From Poa pratensis (Eukaryota; Streptophyta; Magnoliopsida; Poales; Poaceae): a stretch of DNA of 64,000 nt. Below the pieces are notes generated by a model that saw nothing but the letters and a program-made list of their open reading frames with translations, was not told where the DNA came from and did not search any database. The position numbers and the translations under genes are program-made. Below, piece after piece: positions 10,674 to 22,010 of the stretch (the first letter of the stretch is position 1; each line of letters starts with the position of its first letter). The DNA is taken from the NCBI GenBank assembly GCA_947311845.1, contig CAMZMU010000107.1, positions 14,427,949-14,491,948 of the forward strand, written 5' to 3'.

Positions 10674-12458
10674 ATGAGCGGCACGGGGCCGTACTTCTTC
10701 ACCTCCAAGGAGAAGGCCGACGGCTCCTCCCGAAACCCCTTCGACTCCGACTCCGACGACGACGGCGGCGGGATGCAGCAGAGGCCGCCGGCGAGGGCCT
10801 CCTCCGTGCCGATCCCCGCCGACCAGCGGGGCTCCCTCTTCGCCGGCGCCTCCTCCTCGTCGGCGGTGGTCAGGGCCCGCTACAGGAACGGCTTCCGCGA
10901 CTCCGGCGGCGTGGAAGGCCAGTTGGTGCAGGACCTAGAGGGCTACGCGGCGTACAGGGCGGAGGAGACCACACGGCGGGTCGATGGATGCCTCAGGATC
11001 GCCGAGGAGATGAGGGAGACTGCCTCCAGGACCCTCGTCACCGTGCACCAGCAGGGGCAGCAGATCAGGCGTACCCACGGCATGGCCCTCGACATCGACC
11101 AGGATCTATCCAGGGTAAACCTAATCAGGATCTTCCCAAGCTATTGTTTCATTCCCAAACTCTTAAAAACTACAGTAAGTACATGTATTGGAACTTACAG
11201 CTGATTAGTATTCCGTTTGTTGACAACTTTTTTTTAGAACTAAGATCAATGTTGGGAGTTTGGAACTACAGTTAATGGCATTACTCCTAGCATTACTCTC
11301 AATCTCCAAAAATCTACCTGTATTTGAAATGTTGAAGCTGGAACCGATTGCTGGGGATAATTTTGGACTGCAACATGTAGTGGAAAGTTTATGTTGGCTA
11401 ATTCTCCTCGCTAGACGAACAAGTTTGTGATAGTGCATTTTGTTCTCAAAACATTTTTCAGGGGGAGAAGCTAATAAGGGATCTTGGGGGATTGTTTTCG
11501 AGAAAGTGGAAGCCGAAGAAGAATGACACAATCAGGGGACCTATGCTAACCGGAGGTAATTTCCAATGTAATCTTAAACAAGACCGCGAGAACGATTATT
11601 TGTCACATGAGCAAATTGGACTCTGGTATCCGTTCCTGTCTGCTTGTAACTGAATGGATGTAATGGCATGGATGCAGACGATTCCTTCACACGCAAGGGC
11701 AGCCATTTGGAACAAAGGCAGAAACTGGGGCTGACAGATCGTTCACGTCGATCCAATGCACACGATTACCTGTATGAACCTACTTCAGGGCTCGAGAAAG
11801 TTGAGGTACGTAGAATCGCTATGAACACGTCAAATTTTCTGTTCTGGATCATGTCGTCTGGTAATGATCTTATGTCAACATTGCGTACTATCTGATGACC
11901 TGGTTGATCTCGTCAGGTGGAGAAGGCAAAGCAGGACGATGCCCTATGTGATCTTAGCGACATACTGACTGAGCTGAAGGGCATGGCCATTGACATGGGA
12001 TCTGAGATTGACAGGTAAATGCCGCACACTTCACTGTTCTTACTTACAGCTCACAGCCTTGATAGGCACTTTTCCCAGATTGTTAAACAGAATACATGTT
12101 ATTCTCTAATCCACAGCACTTTATAATAGGAACAGGTATATATTTTCATCCATTCTGTTCCCATGGTCCTCCATGGAAATACTGTAACACCCAACAAAGT
12201 AGCTCCAAAATCCAAAAACGATTTACCATCTAACAGTGTCGATATCTGATGGAACATTTCTGTAGTCATATTTTTTACCGTCGTTGCTTCATGCTTCAAG
12301 GTGTAACAATTGCACAGGCTAAGTGTGACATGCTCTTCTGTACATTTATTGGTTTCAGGCAAACACAAGATTTGGGTCATGCAGAGAACGACTTTGACGA
12401 ACTAAACTTCAGGGTCAAGGGGGCAAACGCTCAAACCCGCCGTCTGCTTGGGAGATAG
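10674..12458 (+). CDS. SNAP25/SNAP33-type Qb+Qc SNARE, five exons
   Basis: The exons are 10674-11114, 11462-11555, 11678-11805, 11917-12014 and 12359-12458. All introns are GT-AG and keep frame, giving 286 residues. The N-terminus has SSRNPFDSDSDDD, the NPFDSD motif of plant SNAP33 proteins. The Qb-SNARE helix (about 95-150, QELEGYA-like start, AEETTRRVDGCLRIAEEM) carries a central Gln near VHQQGQQI. The linker has WKPKKN and HLEQRQKLGL. The Qc helix (from KQDDALCDLSDIL to ANAQTRRLLGR) has a candidate zero-layer Gln in EIDRQTQD. These proteins supply two helices to plasma-membrane SNARE bundles with a syntaxin and a VAMP, for example in cytokinesis and defence secretion. There is no palmitoylation Cys cluster, as usual in plants. 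Length is close to Arabidopsis SNAP33 (about 300). Confidence 0.93.
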
Positions 12459-12788
12459 ACAAAAATCATGTTCTTGTGACTGGAGGATTCCTATGGCAGT
12501 TGCTTATCTTCCACAGTTTGCTTTGTGGGTCGTTATTTCAGGTCATTTTGTGCATAGGATTCTGATCAGGATGGTTTGATTGGTGGAGATGACTAGATAG
12601 TTGTCCGGGTTTATTGTGTATAATACTTTACAGTAGTACATTTTATGTGTTGTAGTTAGTACATTTGCTATAGACAGTAGACAAGCTCGCATTTTTGCTT
12701 TCTTATTTCCTTGCTTCCGCGAACGCACACAATGCGGAATGGACACTATAAAATCATCTCATACCCACATATACACAAAACAGATGAC
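12459..12788 (+). other. SNARE gene 3' UTR and spacer
   Basis: T/G-rich sequence follows the SNARE stop codon, typical of a plant 3' UTR. No further coding or repeat structure is recognised before the hAT MITE. Confidence 0.4.
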
Positions 12789-12796
12789 CTACACGA

Positions 12797-13220
12797 CACT
12801 GGCGGAGCTACATAGGGGCCGACCTGGGCCATGGCCCGCCCAGGATTTTGGCAAAAAACATCTATACTCCTTATATTGTTGGCCCAATCTGCTGGATGGC
12901 GAGAAAGCCCAATAAAAAATAGCGCAGGAAGACACAGCGCTCTGCTTTGATTGCTTCGTTGATTTTCTTTTTTCCAAAAAAATTCGTACTCTGTAGCAAG
13001 CTAGCTAGATTTGTTTGTACTAGTTCAAAAGATCGTGTATCTAAGCTAAAAAAAACCAGATCGTGTATCTTAGCTAGTCTAGCACATGTCAAATTCTCAG
13101 TAAATCAGGATAATAGCTTATTTTTTCACTAACTTTTTCTTAAATTCTTAATTAGTCAATAAAAAATTCCGCTCTCTCTAGTGTGGCCCGCCCAGATTTT
13201 TTGTTGTAGCTCCGCCGCTG
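12797..13220. mobile_element. hAT-type MITE with 8-bp target duplication
   Basis: The ends are CACTGGCGGAGCTAC on the left and GTAGCTCCGCCGCTG on the right, an imperfect 15-bp terminal inverted repeat. The flanks are the identical 8-mer CTACACGA at 12789-12796 and 13221-13228. An 8-bp duplication with CASTG-type ends indicates the hAT superfamily. The 424-bp interior has no transposase. Confidence 0.9.
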
Positions 13221-13228
13221 CTACACGA

Positions 13229-16200
13229 CATGCAAAACTGTTCTGAAATTTCAGAACTGCATTATATTTAAGCTGAGAGTCCAAATAAAAATGCATTCTC
13301 ACCGGCATGTAGCTCATGACGAGATGTTTGAAACAACGTCTCATGTTTTTTTATAGAAAATACGCCCCGCCCCCGGTTCCATTTTCATTGAAATGAAACA
13401 GAACACGTTCAAAAGGTGTTCCACAGTTCGTTACAAGCATCCAGGGAATAGTTCTACAAACTACATTGAGCGTTCTCCCTCTCCGACTCTCCCATCAAAG
13501 TGAAACTGGCACGTCTTCGACCATAGCACCTTCATGTTTGACCAAGTGACGCCCTGAATGCACACAGAGTTACGTAAGTTCCAGATGGCCCATAAGGTAG
13601 TCTCATGTTTGTGATGATTTGTATTAGGTTGGTGGAGTTCCTATCGTGAGACAGGCAATCTCTTAAGTTATGGAATGTATGGCTATGCCGCTATGTGCAT
13701 CAGCCGATGCAGAAGTCAGGCGTATAATCTCGTTTTTGAAAAGAAAAAAAAGATAGGCCAGGGGTATTCCCTCCCTTCTGAAAAGAAAAATGAAAAAAAC
13801 AAACTCATGGTGAGATGTTGAAAACTACATCTTGCACATAGATATTCTGAGTACCATTTACAAAAAACTATTTTCAGTCACGAAAAGAATTACGGACATG
13901 ATTTTCTAGCGCAGGCCGACTAGTTGACAACTTTTTGGCTAAAAGCAAAGCTTCTAGTTTATAGTTTCTTGCATAACATTCAAGTCACTGAAACCCCGCC
14001 TTTGCAATATGATGGGCATGGCATTCTAGGGAAATAAATTTTGTGCCACGAAATTAGATTTGACTATCATTAAAATTGCTTTTGTGTTCTTCAAAGCAAT
14101 GTAGTATGACGAAAAAGCAAGCTTTTAATCACACTAATTTACTTTTCAAAAATACCTGTCTCTAAAATCGTATTAAAACATAAAAAACAGTACCATCGAT
14201 CAACCTATCGGGTTGTGCGAGAAAAGCAAACTTATGCTACAAACTTGTTTTTTTTTGTCATGGTAAGTTGCTTTTCAAGAATATTCGTCGGAACATTTTT
14301 GTACCTCATGCCACGGAGATATGTGTGTGCTTGGGGATCTCGATATGCTGAGTTGTGTCTTATCAGTTTTCATTTTAATGACAATTGGGAGCCCATGGCT
14401 CTTTTCCTCAAAAAAATGCAACCTTCAATGAACAATCCTTAGTAACCATATATACCTACAACACACCTCTCAACGTGAGCATCCTCATGTAACCACATGT
14501 ATTACATAATCAACACATGCTCTTGTTCCTTTTCCTCGTCATAACTTCTTCGAATACTCGAAGAAAACATCCAAAGATTTGGTGAAACTCTCGGTCGCCC
14601 TCGATCCCACGTACACCCAACTTGGACCCATCATTCCATGTGAGACAAATATAAGCAATTAGCCTTTCCGATTATTCACTTTAGCTACACCAACAATAAG
14701 AGATAGTCGTTTCAGAGAGGATAATCGAGGGATTTCTACGGTCAGATGATCGTCATCATTGTTATAACCGAGTAAACTTAACTAGCCAGTATGAAGTACA
14801 CTGCTAGCAGCCAGAAAACCAATATTTGGTTCGGACGGTTTCAATTTTGAAGGATAGGGCAGCCCGATATTAAACATCCACGGTTCATGTTATTTACTTA
14901 TTACAGAGGAAATCGAAAGGAATTTAGTTTCATGTGACTCGAAAGTGACATCTCAGGAACGGCCACTCAAGAAAGACACGAGATACCGCTGGTGATTTCT
15001 AGCTCCTAAGATCACGTAATCCCCTTTTCTTAAGATAAAAAATAATATTTACAGGTTTTTAAAATCAGAAAGCAATTCTGCATGTTGTAAATGATTTATC
15101 CCATAAACGTGCAAAATCTCATTTTGAAATACTTTATATTCTGAGCTAAAAAATGACAAACTGTGGACCTAAGTATACACACTTTAAATCAACAAAATAT
15201 ATACAAGATTTTATTTGTGTACCCCGTAATATAAATAATTCACATTATAATTTTGCATGCTTATAGGATGGATCATTGACTTCACCTAGAATAATTTTAG
15301 TACTTTAAATATTGTTTTAAAATTTTAAAACAAAAAAGATCATTAAAGCTCGGGAGGCAAAAATGACTTTCCGCGAGTGTATGCACCAGCCAACCGGCCG
15401 GACGGGTCCCTGATCTGCACCGGATCAAGCAGGAGACGACCAAGGACGCGTCTCGTCAGCGAGCAGACCAAACTCAACTGCTTGATTTTCCCATCGTCCC
15501 TTTGTTCGACAACAGGTCTACAGCTACCACCTCTTGTATCTTCGATTCTTTCCTGCAAACAATCCGAACATACAGACGGTTCTGACTCCACACTTGCTCA
15601 ATTATCTTTGCAGTGACCAAGATAACCTCACCCAGCCGAAAAAGCTGTCAACTGGTTTTTTTTTTCCGAAATGGGGAACGAAGCCTAGCCTCTGCATCGA
15701 CTGCATCGAACTTATGCACACAGTTTTTTATTGCATAGTTTAGAAAGATACAAAGATAACAAACTCGAGATCACATGCCTCGCGACAGAAACTCCACCAG
15801 ACTACCACTAGAGCCCTATGGTATAAGAAAAAAATAAAGAAAAAAATACATAGCTTCTAGGCAAAGCCTACAAGAGGAAAGAGTCGCACGTGCGCCGCTA
15901 GTGACGAGCCTAAACCTAGGATTTTCATCCCCAAAGAAGAGGTTTGAGCCACCACCATCAACAAGGGCATGACGCAAACGCGTGTCAACATTGCCAATAA
16001 TATTTCCACCGAAGTGTGCAAACTCAAAGTTTAAACAATTACCATCGTCACATGTCCAAACACCCTTAACTTTTTGCAGAAATAAGAAATATCCTTCATC
16101 GAACTGATATATGCAACAACCAAATGAAGTTGAGCTGTCCAAGCTCCCTCCCCTTTCATGAAAGAAATATCCAGTCTCGGAGATACAGTTTGGTGCACAT

Positions 16201-18990
16201 TGCACGAAAGAAACGTTTCTTCTTCTACCTTTTTCTTTCTGTCAGTAAAACCGAAAGGAACGTCTCGTAGGCATAGCCCCGGCGCCCTTTGTCAGTTTGC
16301 CATACGAGCATATCGCGACACTGTTGGAGAGCAACGCTGCCGTGACCGGTGAAGATGAAAGGACTAGCGGGAGATCGCAAGACGAAAAGCTGAAAAAGAC
16401 TGCACGGATCGGTGCACGTCGGCACACGGTGGCTGGCCGGCGCGCGCCGCGTCCCACATCACATCACATTCACCGAAGGTTTACATTCCGATCTCGATCT
16501 CTTCATCTCCACACTTCGCGGCTCGCGTCGCATCGCCGTCGCCGCCGAACCGCACGCCGCCACCCGGCGATGACCGCGTGCCGTAGTGCGCGCTGGCGGC
16601 GACGCGTTGCTTCATGCCTCGTTTAGTTTTCTGTTCCGATCTGGGATCACCATGTTGCTTGGTTTTGTCCTGACTCGAACGTGGGTATCATTGCACGAGA
16701 TCAATCGATAAAGCCTACTACCCGACCCCCACGTGCTCGAGCTTGCGACGGGCCATCTCCTCGGTGATCATCTGTTGGTGCACAGCAACCGGATCACGGA
16801 GAGATCTTGGGATACTTGACGCTTCAGCACATGATCAGCTACGGTCGAGCTTCCTGACTTTGCGGTTTACATCGACGATGATTGACACCGATCGAGCAGA
16901 GGCCCTCGATCGTGCGATAGATGCGGATAACATCGTGCTACTTCCGTGGCTATGATAAAAAAAAAGTGTGCAAGGATCTGCGTAGGATAGCAGTGGACGG
17001 TGACCGATCTGGCATTCGTCATCCCTCTCCCGTTTTCCTCGCGAAATAAGATCCGAGTTTTACACGCACCCTTCCAAAACCCAAAATCAACATCACATGC
17101 TCAGCCGCGCCGTCGCACAACTTTAAAGTGTGCTTCGCGATCCACATGAACCCTGTCAATAGATACTAGTAAGATCTTAGGTAGACTTTGGCTGCACATC
17201 CGTTGATCATGTGCTGCACGAAGCTATATGTGTGTCAATGGACTTTGGCTGCACAACTGAGCGTTCTATACTGCCAAAAAAAAAGGCTTCGTCGCGGTGG
17301 AAAGTTTTATAGTTCCTTATTGATTTTCTAGCTCTGAGTTGAGGAAAAGATTAGAATATAAGGGATCATGGTCTCATTTCACGTCGACAAGAGAAAAAGT
17401 TGTGTGTTTCATGTAGTGTTGAGGGTACAACCAAGGGCCACGGCTGATTTGTGACATGCCGGTTGACACAACTAAGTAAAACCTAAAAGGTCCATGAACA
17501 GAATTGATTCTGGCTACACTGTTTCCTACTTTCCCAATTGATTTTCTAGCCTAGCTTTGAGTTGAGCAAAAAGCAGAGAGAACAATGGATAAGGGTCTCA
17601 TGTCACATTGACAAGAAAAGGTGGTTTGTGTTTGTGTAGTGTTGAGATTACATCCCAAACGCTGACTTGTAAGATGCTGAGGATTAAATTAATAGTTGAC
17701 ACTGCCAGCTACTACTAAGCAAGCACAAAAAGGTTTAGGAACAGAATCATTGCGGCTACAATGTTTTCCTACTCTGCAATCGACTGATTGGCTTGGAGTT
17801 GAGAGCAAAAGGTAGAGACGGAAAAGCTAGAGAATTTTGGATAAGAGTCTCGTTGCGCATGGACAACGGTGGTTTGTGTTTATCCAACCAGGTTATATCA
17901 TGGCTGACTTCGTAAGATATTTAAGGATATATATATGGATATTCCATCTACAAACGAAGAGAGTAGTGACAACTGAGTTAGCAGTAACTGAAGTTCAAGG
18001 TAATGGTTTTCATAATCCGAACAAGAGTTGCATAGGGGTCATGACAACCCAGAATCCAATGATAACCAGCGACTCATCAGGGAAGACAGAGATCAAACAT
18101 AACGGTCCATTTTAACATCTCAAGGAGTAAAACCATTACCTTTCTCTTTCCGTGTGAGAAGAGCAGCTCTACCCAATCTGAGCTTTAAGCTTTCGAGCCC
18201 TCCGAGGATGTAAAGACTCACCGGAGAAGGATAAAAGGCAAATGACCATTAGACACTTGATATCATGCAGCTCTACATGAAACAAGGACCAAGGACCACT
18301 CTGAGATCAAATCATTAGTAGTGCTATAGTAGTAGCAGCAGCAGAGCAGTCATAATCAGAGTCATATGATCATGGCAATGGTACAGTGATAAGGACATGC
18401 AACCAAGGAAGAAGACCATAACAAATTGATGCTGATTGAAATTCAGTTCCTCCAATATTTTTCTTGATTAATAACAGCAGAAGGTGTGACCAATAATAAA
18501 AGGGATAATGGTCTACATTGATCTACAAATACAACTTTGTCGAAACTAAAGAAATGACAAGGTAAAATTTATCTAGCTGAGATAATCTAATACACGAGGC
18601 AAAAAAAGTTGGTGGAACATTCAGTCTTCCAACATAGTTACATAGGCAATGTCATCCCTTGGTCTGAGCAGATAAATTAAACAATATAGATGGCAAAACA
18701 TCAATGGCCGGAGACTTGAGGGCAGAAGGAACCATCTAAAATCTGCCGCCGAACTGGAGTCGGCGTGTAGCCAGTTCCTGCGCAATCAGTTCCTACAACT
18801 CAACTATAGTACAACAGAGACATCAGTCGGGTGCTGCCGAAGAAAATAACTCAGATTCCCATTAACTCACTACTTGAGCTGCTCATCAAGATACACACAT
18901 CAAACAAACCTTGTTAGGTTTAAAGCTCGATACAATCAGCCTAGAAAAAAATAACTGACGGTCTGCTTAACTGAATGGTGATGACTGATG
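13229..18990. other. intergenic DNA, no gene recognised
   Basis: AT-rich sequence with only short frames. At 15650-16200 the sequence opens with a T-run and CCGAAATGGGGAACGAAGCC, resembling the 3' tail of a Triticeae non-LTR element in minus orientation; I could not confirm a target duplication. A GC-richer patch at 16300-16640 has open frames without recognisable motifs. Similar phrases (stretches near GATTTTCTAGC, GTTGAG, GAAAAG) recur at about 17320, 17530 and 17780 and hint at an old, highly diverged triplication. Downstream parts near 18600-19130 probably include the AFB 3' UTR. Confidence 0.4.
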
Positions 18991-19148
18991 CGTGCATGTT
19001 CGCTGCTACATCATAGAATCATCTGCGGGGAGCTTCCTCTCTAGCTCTGGCATGATCAGGTGTACAACAGCAGCGATCCGGAGTAAAATAACAAACATGG
19101 TCCGTACAACTAACTTCTTCAACAGCAGTACTACAAGATGTTGACAAA

Positions 19149-21615
19149 CTAAGGAGCATCAGTTCTTGGTCCTGCAAGTGATCGATACAAGTACAACTTA
19201 TCAACGGTATCTGTCTCCCCTTCATCATCAGGCTGGTCCTTCATTACTTCAACCACCAAATTAGGCATTTGCTGAGCTACATCTCCACAACCCTTTGCTG
19301 TTAGCCTGCATGAGTTCATCCAAAAGAACCTCATGTTGTAAAAATAGTTCATGCCAGAGAGCAATCCCTTGTCACCAAAAGGGCTATCCCTGACCTCAAG
19401 CTTTTGCAACCTAGTGCATCCCTCAAACACATGTTGAAGAGACATGTCACTATTCCCAGCAAAGGCAACAGACAAAGTCTTTATTAGTTTCCCGTATTTC
19501 CCGATATAGGCAAACGCCTTATCGGTGAGCAGGCCAGACACTGAAAGTCTAGTGAGCTTCTTGCAGTTCATCACAATTGCCCCAAAACCCTCATCCATGG
19601 GCTCCCTGGTAATATGATCAGGGCGGTGGCGGCCCATAATACAGAGGCGGAACACGATAAGTTCAGGGCAGTTCTCGGACATGGCAATTACTGCTCTATT
19701 TGTCATGCGCTGGCAAAAGTAGAGAATTGATTCGAGCTTCCGGCAGCCTTCTGAGATTGCCTGGAGACCAATATCAGAGACTGAACCCTCCGAATCCTCA
19801 GTGGCATCCAGAGGAAAAACTCGCAGCTCATGGAGATCTGAGCATGTTTCAGCCACAGCCCGAAGGCCTTCATCACCAATGGTGTCAAGAACCTAAGATA
19901 AGAAATGTAAACACCAATGCCTAATGTCAAATTAGATAAATGGAGAGGTCTATCAATGTGGCAACATGAAATCACAAAATACTTACCCAGAAAATGCGAA
20001 GATTGACGCAGTGGTAAATAACTGGTATGAGCTCTTCAGAGGTTAGGCTCGCAAAGCTAAAGTTGAGGGAAGTGAGATTGGCACAAACAGGGTAGACTGC
20101 TGGGAGGTATTCTGCATTGACATCCAAGAAACCTGACAAACAAACAAGTGATCTGGATGCTGCGAAAGAGGTGGCGAGCTCAGCGACAGACGATGCACCA
20201 CCAGAGCCTGGCTCGGAGCGGAATGAACCAGTGCCAAGGTGCGTGAGATGGGGTGCCCTCACCATAAGACGACGCAGCTGCTCTATGGACACATGGTCAT
20301 TCACACGCAGCCGCCGCAGAGCTGGTGACCGCGCAACAAGTGCCTCCAGGGCCTCGAAGTTGAACGGGACACTCACACAATCAAATACAAGTGACTCCAT
20401 CGATGTGTTGCACTCTGGGAACTTGGAGATCCAGTCCACTACATCGCTTTCCTCCTCATGCAAATAATCTTCAGTCAGATCCAGTACCCGAAGATGCCTA
20501 AAAAAATAAACATGCGGATCCATGAGACACCACGCTTCAGTATTGTATTTGTATCCCACTTGGGGACAGACATTTGTTAACTGAACAAATTGTCATAAAC
20601 CAAACAAGATCAAACGCAGCCGCTAGAAACTAGAGAAATTCCAACGGCGAGATTCGACTGTGACAACACCAAGCGACACGAATAAGTAAGCAGATCTCCG
20701 TGTAGGGATGAGAACCCAATACGGCGATAAAAGCGCTATTATAGCCAAGATCAGATTCTGATCCATGGCAGAGTCGGACCAATAGAAATGAAAAGCATAA
20801 AGGGACTAGGCGTGCACATTAAATAAAGCGGCAATCGTACGATGCAGCTAAGAACTGAACAAATGCGCCAATGATAGTACGATACTGTCCCAGTCCGGAA
20901 AGCTGGCGGCCGGTTTAGATTCAGCTCAGGTGTTTCATCCCAGACACGAGAAAGTAAGAACGTACCGGCACCCCTCGGCGATGATGGCGAGGCCGCGCGT
21001 GGTGAATCCGTCGCAGCAGACGAGCGAGAGCTCCTTGAAGAGCGGGAACGACTTCGGTATCAGCGCGAGCTGGTCGTCGGAGACGGTCATGCGCTTGAGG
21101 CAGATGCGCTCGAGGCGCGGGTAGGCGGGTCCGAGCGCCTGGACCCAGGGGGAGAGATGGGCGCCCCAGCCGTTGGGCACGAGGCTGAAGTCCGCGAAGC
21201 GGGGCTTCCCCTTGAGCACGACGGCCCGCACGCCGCCGAAGCGCTGGACGGCGCGGGCGGGGGAGACGGCGTAGCAGTTGCCGATGAAGAGCTCGCGGCG
21301 CGTCTGCGCCTCGGCGTGGTACCAGGAGCGGCAGACGAGCGAGGCCGCGTTCCGGTCGCGCGCCGCTGTGAGGAACTCCAGCACGCTCTCCAGCACGTTC
21401 TCCAGCACCTGGTCCGGCGGCGCCCATCTCCCGCCGTTGCTGCCGTTGCCGCCCCTCAGATCCGGCGCCCACCGGTCCCCGCCGGCGGGGTCGTCGTCCT
21501 CCGACATTAGCGACGGCGGCGAGTCGGAATCCTCCGCCGCATCGCGAGGGGACGCTAGGGTTACGGGCTGCTGGGGGATCGGAGCGGGGGAGGAGCCGGA
21601 GGGGGGAGTGCTCAT
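19149..21615 (-). CDS. AFB4: TIR1/AFB auxin receptor F-box protein, AFB4/5 clade, C-terminally shortened
   Basis: The exons on the minus strand are 21615-20966, 20497-19987 and 19892-19149, with GT-AG introns of 468 and 94 bases, encoding 634 residues. A Ser/Asp/Pro-rich N-terminal extension (1-65) precedes the F-box (about 66-105, [15 protein letters not shown]); this extension and [18 protein letters not shown] mark the AFB4/5 clade rather than TIR1. Leucine-rich repeats fill the rest. Pocket segments visible are [11 protein letters not shown] (inositol-phosphate region; Arg where TIR1 has His78), [13 protein letters not shown] (auxin-contact Arg) and SVSGLLTD. The family forms SCF ubiquitin ligases in the nucleus that bind Aux/IAA proteins with auxin; this clade also mediates picolinate-herbicide response. 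Oddity: the stop TAG at 19149-19151 is followed in frame by FVNIL and the usual stop (19131-19133), so six conserved residues are lost. Confidence 0.93.
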
Positions 21616-22010
21616 GTGGGAGACTGGAGGTAAAAGGATTAAATAATGATTGGATCTGAGAAGCGAGGTGGGAGTGGGACTGAGCCAAGCAAGCAAAGCT
21701 TCGATCTTTTTTATTCCCCTCTCCTCTACTCCCTCACTCTCTGGCTCTCTGTATCCGACACCAACCAACAGTGCCCGGAGACGACCGAGAAAGGAACACG
21801 ACGACGGTACGCATGAATTTTGCACGGAGAAATAATGGCGGCGTGGCCTGCTTCGGGTGCGGACAATTATATGCACATCGGGGTGTACTCTCACAAAAAT
21901 ATGTAGATCTGGCGATCACCGATCAGGGTGTTCTTGAAAAACCAAATAAGAATCTAATCAGTGTGTGTGTTTTTGTAGCACGTTTCTTTTATAAAGTGAT
22001 ACTGTACTAA
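21616..22010 (-). promoter_or_regulatory. AFB 5' UTR and proximal promoter
   Basis: Reading minus strand upstream of the start codon, 21700-21760 is strongly purine-rich on the minus strand (CT-rich on plus), a common feature of plant leaders. An upstream in-frame ATG at 21894 exists, but the sequence between does not resemble the family. No certain TATA box was found. Confidence 0.4.
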
